This document shows positions 6,352 through 12,780 of a stretch of 15,339 nt of DNA, one piece after another. A model generated the notes under the pieces. It had not been told where the DNA came from. It saw nothing but the letters and a program-made list of their open reading frames with translations, and searched no databases. The position numbers were made by a program, and so were the translations under genes. The DNA is from an uncultured Collinsella sp. (GTDB lineage Bacteria > Actinomycetota > Coriobacteriia > Coriobacteriales > Coriobacteriaceae). Every line of letters starts with the position of its first letter. Position 1 is the stretch's first letter. Location: NCBI GenBank assembly GCA_900549135.1, contig URNI01000043.1, forward strand, positions 1 through 15,339, given 5' to 3'.

Positions 6352-6882
6352 ATGAATATCGTTGTATTGAGCGGTAGCCCGCGCAAGGGCGCCAATACCG
6401 ACACCATGGTCGAGGCGTTTGCTGAGACCGCGCGTGAGGGTGGCCATACGGTCGAGGTCATCCGCGTTGCCAGTAAGAAAATCGCTGGTTGTCTGGGGTG
6501 TCAGTATTGCTTCGCCCACGAGGGCACTTGCGTGCAGAAGGATGACATGGCCAACGTGATCGAGTCGCTGAAAGACGCCGACATGGTTGTCTTCGCTTCG
6601 CCTATCTACTGGTTTGATATCACTGCGCAGGAGAAGGCCGCCATCGATCGCCTATACGCCTTCGGTGCTACGGGCTTCCCGTTCACCAAGACGGCCCTTT
6701 TACTCGATAGCCACAGCGAGGGCGTCTATGATGCGGCGATCGCTATGTACAAGTCGACCTGTGCGTACTGCAAGTGGGAGGACCAGGGCATTGTCGCCAT
6801 CAGCGGTATGACCGAGCGCGACAGCATGGCATCGTCGCCCAAGTTGAAAGAGGTACTAGAGCTCGCTCGCAAGCTCGCCTAA
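6352..6882 (+). CDS. Flavodoxin-fold NAD(P)H-dependent oxidoreductase, iron-sulfur flavoprotein type
   Basis: The 176-residue protein begins MNIVVLSGSPRKGANTDTMV, the FMN phosphate-binding loop of the NADPH-dependent FMN reductase/flavodoxin-like family. ASPIYWFDITAQEKAAIDR (about 83-101) is the second flavin contact. Between them lies GCLGCQYCFAHEGTC with cysteines at 47, 50, 53 and 60, i.e. C-x2-C-x2-C-x6-C, matching the C-x2-C-x2-C-x4-7-C pattern that binds a [4Fe-4S] cluster in archaeal Isf proteins. It is therefore probably a cytoplasmic homodimeric electron-transfer flavoprotein of an anaerobe, perhaps acting on oxygen species or quinone-like acceptors. The start ATG 6352 follows AAGGGAG by 6 nt. 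It is a single-gene unit. Confidence 0.88.
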   Translation: MNIVVLSGSPRKGANTDTMVEAFAETAREGGHTVEVIRVASKKIAGCLGCQYCFAHEGTCVQKDDMANVIESLKDADMVVFASPIYWFDITAQEKAAIDRLYAFGATGFPFTKTALLLDSHSEGVYDAAIAMYKSTCAYCKWEDQGIVAISGMTERDSMASSPKLKEVLELARKLA

Positions 6883-6972
6883 GGACAAGAAGAACGCATG
6901 GCAATCAGCGTTGGCGGAAAGCCTACTTCCCTTACCAAGAGGATTACTGATTGCCATGCGTTGATGTCCTTA
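6880..6972. repeat. Long inverted repeat between convergent genes
   Basis: AACGCATGGCAATCAG (6893-6908) is perfectly inverted at 6947-6962, with a 38-nt loop. Outside it TAAGGACA (6880-6887, beginning at the TAA stop of the flavoprotein gene) pairs with TGTCCTTA (6965-6972), leaving unequal bulges of 5 and 2 nt. So 24 bp are paired in total. It sits between two converging genes (stops at 6882 and 6990). On the - strand the 16-bp stem is followed by CTTCTTGTCC, moderately T-rich, so it may end ATPase transcription. The long loop is unusual for an intrinsic terminator; a small mobile palindrome is another reading, but no target duplication is seen. Confidence 0.6.
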
Positions 6973-6989
6973 TGGACAATCTCCGCGTG

Positions 6990-8084
6990 CTAGGAGACTT
7001 TCTCGCTCAGGAACTCCCTGAATGCGGGGATGTCAAAGCCAACGAGACCACGCCCACGTTCCCCGATGACGCCGTCCTCGAGAAGGCGGCGTTTGTATTG
7101 GCTTGCGTAGTTGCTGGCGACGCCCATGCGTTTGGCTATCTCCGAGACCCTGCTGGGGCCAGAATCGGGCAGCATCGCGAGTAAAAACTCAATGTCTTTA
7201 TCGGAAAGCTCCCGATAGGTCGTTTCGAGAATGCGATCGCGCAGTTCCATGCGGGCAAGCAGAGAACCCTGTTGGACATCAGATGCGCTGATTTTGGGCG
7301 AGCTCTCCGAAACATCCCAAGTGCGATATCCGACGAGCTGCATCATGTAGGGGAATCCGTCGACGGCCTTCACAGCATCCTCGAGCGCTTCTGGTGTGAT
7401 TGAGCGGCCTCCGGCCTCAACGGTTTTGCGGAATGCGTTTGCAATTTCAACGTCAGTGATTCGTCCTAATTGATGATATTGGGAACGCCTGAGGAACGAG
7501 ACGGAATCGTTACGCAGCAACGCCGATACTTTGTAGGGCAGTCCTGCCATGAGTAGGGCAACTTTTTTACCTTCGCGTACAAAGTGCTGGTAAACAGAGG
7601 CAAATTGAAGCATTTCTTCGAGATCGACGGTGACTTCATCGATGGTAATGAGAAGTCCGATGTCATGTTTTTCGAGTTGCTTAAAGATGCCATTCATGCG
7701 TGTGCGCCAGTTGCCCTGGACCTCTTGAGCATATGTCCAATCGATGCCTACTGGACCAATTTGAACGCCGTTTATGCGCGCATGAGGCTGTGAGAGGTAG
7801 CTATCTGCGGCTTCTTTGGTTCGCTCGATAATATCTTCGAGCATGCCTGGCATGGCGGAGACATTTGCTGCGATCCAACCGTGTTCAAGCGCCGTTTCTG
7901 AAAGGAGCGAGAGAAGCGCCGTCTTGCCCGTTCCCCTTGCGCCCGTAAAAATAGTCGACAGGTTTGGATCTCCCGGGCCGTTGATAAAACCACGGTTGAT
8001 GTCACGCAGAATATGCTCGCGACCCGCTAGAAAGGGAGGGATACTTCCGAACGTCGGGGTAAAGGGGTTCTTGCTGTACTCCAT
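6990..8084 (-). CDS. AAA-family ATPase with C-terminal winged helix
   Basis: The 364-residue protein starts MEYSKNPFTPTFGSIPPFLA, then GRE, the N-terminal motif of Orc1/Cdc6-like and STAND-type ATPases. Walker A is GARGTGKT (48-55) and Walker B LLITIDE (144-150). A lid region follows (DVEIANAFRKTVEAGGRSIT; GFPYMMQLVGYRTW). The last 70 residues (LSDKDIEFLLAMLP; SRVSEIAKRMGVASNYASQY; KRRLLEDGVI) form a winged helix-turn-helix likely to bind DNA. The start is ATG 8084 with AAAGGAG 5 nt before. A longer frame to 8138 merely translates the tandem repeats and is rejected. It is a single gene; the repeats just upstream suggest that it, or another factor, binds there. Function unknown; the family is known from stand-alone genes of bacteria and archaea. 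Confidence 0.88.
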   Translation of the reverse strand: MEYSKNPFTPTFGSIPPFLAGREHILRDINRGFINGPGDPNLSTIFTGARGTGKTALLSLLSETALEHGWIAANVSAMPGMLEDIIERTKEAADSYLSQPHARINGVQIGPVGIDWTYAQEVQGNWRTRMNGIFKQLEKHDIGLLITIDEVTVDLEEMLQFASVYQHFVREGKKVALLMAGLPYKVSALLRNDSVSFLRRSQYHQLGRITDVEIANAFRKTVEAGGRSITPEALEDAVKAVDGFPYMMQLVGYRTWDVSESSPKISASDVQQGSLLARMELRDRILETTYRELSDKDIEFLLAMLPDSGPSRVSEIAKRMGVASNYASQYKRRLLEDGVIGERGRGLVGFDIPAFREFLSEKVS

Positions 8085-8092
8085 GGTGTCTC

Positions 8093-8149
8093 CTTTGCAA
8101 GTTTTGCTAATTTTTGCAAGTTTTGCTAACTTTTGCAAGTTTTGCTAAC
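8093..8149 (-). repeat. Three 19-bp tandem repeats abutting the ATPase ribosome site
   Basis: On the - strand the unit GTTAGCAAAACTTGCAAAA occurs three times without gaps (8131-8149 and 8112-8130 with the same sequence, 8093-8111 with its first and last bases changed). Each unit contains GCAAAA twice, so six such hexamers follow one another at alternating 9 and 10 bp (+ strand starts 8093, 8102, 8112, 8121, 8131, 8140), close to one helical turn, all facing one side of the DNA. The copy nearest the gene runs into the AAAGGAG ribosome site. Iteron-like protein binding or translational control is inferred; the repeats are certain. Confidence 0.9.
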
Positions 8150-8185
8150 GACTGACCAAAGGGCATCGAAGCAGTGACGCTGACA

Positions 8186-8215
8186 TTTTTACGCAGAAAA
8201 ATAAGCAGAAATCAA
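8186..8215 (-). promoter_or_regulatory. Candidate promoter of the winged-helix ATPase gene
   Basis: On the - strand TTGATT (8210-8215) and TAAAAA (8186-8191) are separated by 18 bp, each 4 of 6 to consensus. The element is enclosed by a 7-bp dyad, ACGCAGA (8191-8197) and TCTGCGT (8220-8226). Transcription would begin near 8180 and run through the tandem repeats before the gene. It is the best candidate in the interval but not a strong one. Confidence 0.35.
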
Positions 8216-8244
8216 TTTATCTGCGTTAAAAAATAGTTGAGAAG

Positions 8245-8293
8245 AAAAACGACGAGTCCCGGGCGCAATGCCGTTGTGTTCCGGGCCTCGTCG
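8245..8293 (-). terminator. Rho-independent terminator of the parE-parC operon
   Basis: CGACGAG (8250-8256) pairs with CTCGTCG (8287-8293), and CCCGG (8258-8262) with CCGGG (8281-8285), leaving one mismatch and an 18-nt loop. On the - strand the stem is followed by TTTTTCTTC (8241-8249). It lies about 38 nt past the parC stop codon, the right place and orientation to end the operon. Confidence 0.8.
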
Positions 8294-8330
8294 CTTTGCG
8301 AAGTATCTAACGATCTCGTTGCCGTGGTAC

Positions 8331-10571
8331 CTAGTCAAACAGGCTCGGCATGTCGTTTTCCTTCATGAGGGCACCGGCTGAGGGGAGGCTCTGCGCGGTG
8401 AACTTTTCGGCCGAGACGCCGGCGCCAAGAATCTCCTCGGTCGTGCCGACGGTGGTGACCGAGCGGCCCTTCTTGGCCGTGAAAGCCTGGACGCCCTGCG
8501 TGTTGGTGGTCGTCTTGGTCTTGAGCAGCGACGTGTTGAAGTTCATCAGGCGGTAGTCGCTCGAGACCAGCGCGATGTCACGATCTGTGTTGAGCACCTG
8601 GGCATACAGCAGCTTGCTGCCGCCGTAGATGGCGTTCTTGAGGCGTTTGCGGTTGGTCTTGGTGACGTATCCAGAAAGCGCGACGCGCACCGCGCGGCCG
8701 TTCTCAAAGACGAACAACACGTCGGCCTTGTAGTCCTCGGGGTCGATGACCCAGATGACACTCTCGTCGGGTTCCATCTCAAGATCGGTCGGCAGGTACG
8801 AGCCCAGCTGGGCCGACTTGGTGTCCTCAAATGCCGTAACCTTGCACTTGTACACCTGGCTCTTGTTGGTAAACACGAGCAGCTCGTGCGTGTTGGAGGA
8901 CGGGAACTCGATAAAGGGTTTGTCGCCGTCCTTGTACTTGAGCGTGGTGGCCTTCTTGAGTACGCGGTCCGTCATCTTCTTAAGGTAGCCATCGCGCGAG
9001 AGCATGATGGTGACCGGGTACTCCTCGACCTCGGGCTCCAGGCTTACCTCGATAACCTCATGGGGCTCGATCCTGCCCGTGCGGCGCGGCATCACGTACT
9101 TCTTGTTGACCGCTGCCAACTCGTCGCTGATGACCTTCTTGATGTTCTCCTCGCTGGAGAGGATCTCCTCAAGCTCGGCGATCTCGCCCTCGAGCTTGGC
9201 GATATCCTTGGTGCGGTTGAGGATGTACTCCTCGTTGATGTTGCGGAGCTTGAGCTCGGCAACAAACTCGGCCTGGGTCTCGTCGATGTCGAAGCCGCGC
9301 ATAAGGTTGGGCACGACCTCGGCCTCGAGCTTGGTGCCACGGATGATGGCGATCGCCTTGTCGATGTCGAGCAGGATCGCCTCGAGGCCGTGCAGCAGGT
9401 GCAGGCGCTCGGACTTTTTTCCCAGGTCAAAGTTAATGCGGCGACGCGTGGACTCAATACGCCACTTGACCCACTCGTGCAGGATCTGACGCACGCCCAT
9501 AACGCGAGGGTAACCATCGACCAACACGTTGAAGTTGCATGAGAACGAATCCTGCAGCGTGGTCGAGCGATAGAGCTTGGCCATGAGCTTGTCGGGGTCG
9601 GCACCGCGCTTAAGGTCGATGGCGATGCGCAGGCCCGAGAGGTCGGTCTCGTCGCGGATGTCGGCGATCTCCTTGACCTTGCCCTCCTTGGAGAGCTTGA
9701 CGATGCGCTCGATGATGACATCGGTCTTGGTGGTGTAGGGGATCTCGTAGACCTCGATAATGCGCTCTTCGGGAATCCAGCGCCAGCGGGAGCGGATCTG
9801 GAAGCTGCCAAGGCCGGTCTCGATAATCTTTTCCATCTCCTCGCGGCGGTAGATGATCTCGCCGCCGGTCGAGAAGTCGGGCATGGGCATGTACTCGAGC
9901 AGATCGCAGTCGGGATCCTTGAGGTAATGCATCGTGGCAGTACAGACCTCGTTGAGGTTGAAACCGCAGATGTCGGACGCCATGGCGACGCCGATGCCCT
10001 TATTGGCCGAGACAAGGATGTTGGGGAACGTGGTGGGCAGCAGACGCGGCTCCTTCATGGCGCCGTCGTAGCTGTCGACGAAGTCGACCGGGTCCTTGTC
10101 GATGTCCTTGAAGATCTCGGCGCTGATGGGGGAGAGCTTGGCTTCGGTATAACGCGAGGCGGCGTAGCTCAGGTCGCCCGAATAGTACTTGCCAAAGTTG
10201 CCCTTCGACTCCACAAAGGGGGCGAGCAGCGCTTCGTTGCCGGTTGCCAGGCGCACCATCGTCTCGTAGATCGCGGCGTCGCCATGCGGGTTGAGCTTCA
10301 TGGTCTGGCCCACGATGTTGGCGCTCTTCTGGCGCTCGCCCTTGAGCAGACCCATCTTGTACATGGTGTAAAGCAGCTTGCGGTGCGAGGGCTTAAAGCC
10401 GTCGATCTCGGGGAACGCACGCGAGACGTTGACGCTCATGGCGTAGGGCATGTAGTTGACCTCGAGCGTCTGCGTGATCGGCTGGTCGGTGACCTCGGAG
10501 TGCAGGCCGATGACGTTCTCGGCGTTGACCTGCTTTTTCTTTGGCTGGTTCTTCGTCTTCTTCTTTGCCAC
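8331..10571 (-). CDS. parC: Type IIA DNA topoisomerase subunit A (ParC-like)
   Basis: The 746-residue protein is the DNA-cleaving subunit of a type IIA topoisomerase. The winged helix and breakage-reunion core give LNPHGDAAIYETMVRLATG (about 93-111) and SRYTEAKLS, in which Tyr141 is the catalytic tyrosine. Helical tower and coiled-coil regions follow (to about 490), then a C-terminal beta-pinwheel (about 520-720). The gyrase-specific Q-R-R-G-G-K-G box is not present, which argues for a topoisomerase IV-like decatenase. At the sites equal to E. coli GyrA Ser83 and Asp87 it has Ala99 and Glu103. The start is GTG (10571), after AAGAGGA; the parE stop is 45 nt upstream. A gyrA paralogue presumably exists elsewhere, so the symbol is by analogy: this branch is a separate paralogue group shared with Clostridia. 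Confidence 0.9.
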   Translation of the reverse strand: MAKKKTKNQPKKKQVNAENVIGLHSEVTDQPITQTLEVNYMPYAMSVNVSRAFPEIDGFKPSHRKLLYTMYKMGLLKGERQKSANIVGQTMKLNPHGDAAIYETMVRLATGNEALLAPFVESKGNFGKYYSGDLSYAASRYTEAKLSPISAEIFKDIDKDPVDFVDSYDGAMKEPRLLPTTFPNILVSANKGIGVAMASDICGFNLNEVCTATMHYLKDPDCDLLEYMPMPDFSTGGEIIYRREEMEKIIETGLGSFQIRSRWRWIPEERIIEVYEIPYTTKTDVIIERIVKLSKEGKVKEIADIRDETDLSGLRIAIDLKRGADPDKLMAKLYRSTTLQDSFSCNFNVLVDGYPRVMGVRQILHEWVKWRIESTRRRINFDLGKKSERLHLLHGLEAILLDIDKAIAIIRGTKLEAEVVPNLMRGFDIDETQAEFVAELKLRNINEEYILNRTKDIAKLEGEIAELEEILSSEENIKKVISDELAAVNKKYVMPRRTGRIEPHEVIEVSLEPEVEEYPVTIMLSRDGYLKKMTDRVLKKATTLKYKDGDKPFIEFPSSNTHELLVFTNKSQVYKCKVTAFEDTKSAQLGSYLPTDLEMEPDESVIWVIDPEDYKADVLFVFENGRAVRVALSGYVTKTNRKRLKNAIYGGSKLLYAQVLNTDRDIALVSSDYRLMNFNTSLLKTKTTTNTQGVQAFTAKKGRSVTTVGTTEEILGAGVSAEKFTAQSLPSAGALMKENDMPSLFD

Positions 10572-10616
10572 GATTTCCTCTTGAACTTCTTATGGGCCGT
10601 CGTTATCGATTTGCTG

Positions 10617-12614
10617 CTACTGCAGGTCCAGCTGGTCCAGGTATTCTTTGCCGTGCTCGGAGATATGGCGCTTGCGGCCTGCCTCGTCGTTGCCCAGCAA
10701 CAGGTTGAACATGGTCTCCATCTTAGTGACGTCCTCGGGCTCCACCTTAATCAGGCGACGCGTCTCGGGGTTCATGGTGGTGAGCCACATCATGTCCGGA
10801 TCGTTCTCACCAAGACCCTTGGAGCGGTTGATGGAACACTTCTGGTCGCCGATCTCTTTGAGGATGCCGTTCTTTTCGAGCTCGGTGTAGGCAAAGTAGG
10901 TCTTCTCTTTGCAGTTGATCTCGTAGAGCGGCGACTCGGCGATATACACGTAACCCTCGTCGATAAGTGTGGGCACCAGGCGGTAGAGCATGGTGAGCAC
11001 GAGCGTGCGGATGTGATAACCGTCGACGTCGGCGTCCGTACAGATGATGACCTTGTTCCAGTTGAGGTTGTCCAGGTCAAAGGCGCCGAGGTTCTTGATG
11101 CGCTTGTCCTTGATTTCCACACCGCAGCCCAGCACGCGCATAAGGTCCATGATGATGTCGGACTTAAAGATGCGCGGATAATCCTCCTTCAGGCAGTTGA
11201 GGATCTTACCGCGGACGGGCATAACGCCCTGGAACTCGGCATCGCGCGAGGTGCGAATGGCGCCTGCTGCCGAGTCGCCCTCTACGATGTAGATCTCGCG
11301 GCGGCTCTTGTCCTTGGAGCGGCAGTCGATGAACTTCTGCACGCGGTTGGCCATGTCGGTCTTCTGCTGCAGGTTGGTCTTGATGCTCTGACGCGTCTTC
11401 TCGGCGTTCTCGCGCGAGCGCTTGTTGATGAGCACCTGCTCCATGATCTTGTTGGCGGCGTCTTTATTCTCGATCAAGTAGGTCGAGAGCCGCTCCTTAA
11501 AGAAGGCCGTCATAGCCTGCTGGATAAAGCGGTTATTGATGGCCTTCTTGGTCTGGTTCTCGTAGGACGTCTGAGTGGAGAAGCAGTTGGTCACCAGCAC
11601 CAGGCAGTCCTGGACGTCCTGCCATTTGATGCCGCTCTCGTTTTTGTTGTATTTGCCCTGTTGCTTGATGTAGGCATCGATGGCGCTGGTCAGAGCGCTA
11701 CGGGCGGCCTTCTCGGGCGAACCTCCGTTCTCGAGCCACGATGAATTGTGATAGTACTCCTGCATCATGAAGGTGCGCGAGAAGCACATGCATGCGGTGA
11801 TTTTTACGTTGTAATCGGGCAGGTCCTCGCGATCGCGACCGCGACGGTCGGCCTCGATAAAGAAGGGCTCGGTGAGGTAGTCGGTACCGACCTTCTCGAG
11901 CACGTAGTCTTCGATGCCCTTGGGATAGCAAAAATCCTCTTCGGAAAACTCGCCATCGTCACCTTCGATGCGCAGGCGGAAGGTCACGTTGGCGTTGACC
12001 ACGGCCTGGCGGCGCATGGTCTCGCGATACCAATCGTGGGGAATGCTAATCGAGGTAAAGACCTCAAGATCGGGACGCCATTTGATAGTGGTGCCGGTGC
12101 GGTTCTCGTCGCTGGGCTCAATCTCGAGTGCCTTCTTTTTGGCGCCGACAACCTTGCCCTTCTTAAAGTGCAGGGAGTACTTGTTGCCGTCGCGCCAAAC
12201 CGTGACGTCCATGTATTCGGAAGCGTACTGAGTCGCGCAGGAGCCCAGGCCGTTGGTGCCGAGCGAGAAGTCGTAGTCGCCGCCCTGGTTGTTATTGTAT
12301 TTGCCGCCGGCGTAGAGCTCACAAAAGACGAGCTCCCAGTTAAAGCGCTTCTCGGAAGGGTTCCAGTCGAGCGGGCAGCCACGGCCATTGTCCTCTACCT
12401 GAATGGAGCCATCGCGAAAGGCGGTAAGGGTGATGAGCTTGCCGTAGCCCTGGCGCGCCTCGTCAACGGCGTTGGACAGGATCTCGAAGGCGGCATGTGC
12501 GCAGCCGTCGAGCCCGTCCGAGCCAAAGATAACGGCGGGGCGCAGACGTACGCGTTCCTCGTCCTTGAGCTGGCGGATACTGTCGTTACCATAGTTTGCG
12601 GTGTTTTTTGCCAT
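10617..12614 (-). CDS. parE: Type IIA DNA topoisomerase subunit B (ParE-like)
   Basis: The 665-residue ATPase subunit partners the ParC-like protein encoded 45 nt downstream. The GHKL ATP site is FEILSNAVDEA (43-53), VEDNGRGCP (73-81) and LGTNGLGS (118-125); the last differs from the usual G-G-L-H-G-V-G. The transducer domain follows (about 230-400). The TOPRIM domain has EGDSAAG (445-451), MPVRGKILN (465-473) and TDADVDGYHIRT (526-537), with the acidic metal ligands conserved. The C-end lacks the insertion of proteobacterial GyrB. The ATG (12614) is the only start in reach, but the nearest good ribosome site AAAGGAG (12631-12637) is 16 nt away, so initiation may use the weaker GAGAGAG or be modest. 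The gene has its own promoter and a LexA-like box upstream. Confidence 0.92.
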   Translation of the reverse strand: MAKNTANYGNDSIRQLKDEERVRLRPAVIFGSDGLDGCAHAAFEILSNAVDEARQGYGKLITLTAFRDGSIQVEDNGRGCPLDWNPSEKRFNWELVFCELYAGGKYNNNQGGDYDFSLGTNGLGSCATQYASEYMDVTVWRDGNKYSLHFKKGKVVGAKKKALEIEPSDENRTGTTIKWRPDLEVFTSISIPHDWYRETMRRQAVVNANVTFRLRIEGDDGEFSEEDFCYPKGIEDYVLEKVGTDYLTEPFFIEADRRGRDREDLPDYNVKITACMCFSRTFMMQEYYHNSSWLENGGSPEKAARSALTSAIDAYIKQQGKYNKNESGIKWQDVQDCLVLVTNCFSTQTSYENQTKKAINNRFIQQAMTAFFKERLSTYLIENKDAANKIMEQVLINKRSRENAEKTRQSIKTNLQQKTDMANRVQKFIDCRSKDKSRREIYIVEGDSAAGAIRTSRDAEFQGVMPVRGKILNCLKEDYPRIFKSDIIMDLMRVLGCGVEIKDKRIKNLGAFDLDNLNWNKVIICTDADVDGYHIRTLVLTMLYRLVPTLIDEGYVYIAESPLYEINCKEKTYFAYTELEKNGILKEIGDQKCSINRSKGLGENDPDMMWLTTMNPETRRLIKVEPEDVTKMETMFNLLLGNDEAGRKRHISEHGKEYLDQLDLQ

Positions 12615-12668
12615 ACTCGCTCTCTCGGTGCTCCTTTGCTGCGTTTAAGTCATATAGATAGTCAAGGT

Positions 12669-12697
12669 AGCATAGCCCAGCCCATAGGCGATTCCAA
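12669..12697 (-). promoter_or_regulatory. Candidate promoter of the parE-parC operon
   Basis: On the - strand TTGGAA (12692-12697) and TATGCT (12669-12674) are separated by exactly 17 bp, each 4 of 6 to consensus. Transcription would start near 12662, about 48 nt before parE. The LexA-like box (12712-12729) ends 15 bp upstream of this -35. A TTGACT lies further down but has no matching -10. Confidence 0.5.
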
Positions 12698-12711
12698 CCA
12701 ACACGAAATCC

Positions 12712-12729
12712 ATCGAACAATCGTTCGAT
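12712..12729. promoter_or_regulatory. LexA-type SOS box
   Basis: ATCGAAC-AATC-GTTCGAT is an 18-bp perfect dyad. Its core CGAAC-N4-GTTCG is the consensus bound by LexA in Bacillus and, with flanking T and A (TCGAAC-N4-GTTCGA), in mycobacteria and other Actinobacteria. It lies 98 nt before the parE start, 48 nt after the stop of the DUF234 ATPase gene. The match is exact; occupancy by LexA, and effect on parE, are inferred, since the box is 15 bp upstream of my predicted -35 and does not overlap it. Confidence 0.65.
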
Positions 12730-12760
12730 TAGATAATGAATGCTTGGAATGCGGGAGGGA

Positions 12761-12780
12761 CCTGTCCTGTCCTGTCCTAT
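12761..12780 (-). repeat. Pentamer microsatellite overlapping the ATPase stop codon
   Basis: The + strand has CCTGT three times then CCTAT, i.e. GATAG-GACAG-GACAG-GACAG on the coding (-) strand. The first unit differs by one base from the rest, and that base creates the TAG stop of the ATPase. Pentamer runs are prone to slippage, but slippage in the units behind the stop would not change the protein. Confidence 0.7.

Noticed and set aside
8085..8138. N-terminal extension (18 residues, Lys-rich) of the winged-helix ATPase
   Set aside because: It only translates the 19-bp tandem repeats; the ATG at 8084 has an AAAGGAG at proper distance and begins the conserved N-terminal motif.
8093..8149. 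CRISPR array suspected from the short tandem repeats
   Set aside because: The 19-bp units are directly adjacent without spacers and no cas gene is near.
9927..11744. A 605-residue + strand frame opposite parC/parE
   Set aside because: It lies antisense to the conserved topoisomerase genes, has no ribosome site and is full of the L/V/D/H pattern typical of the reverse frame of GC-rich genes.
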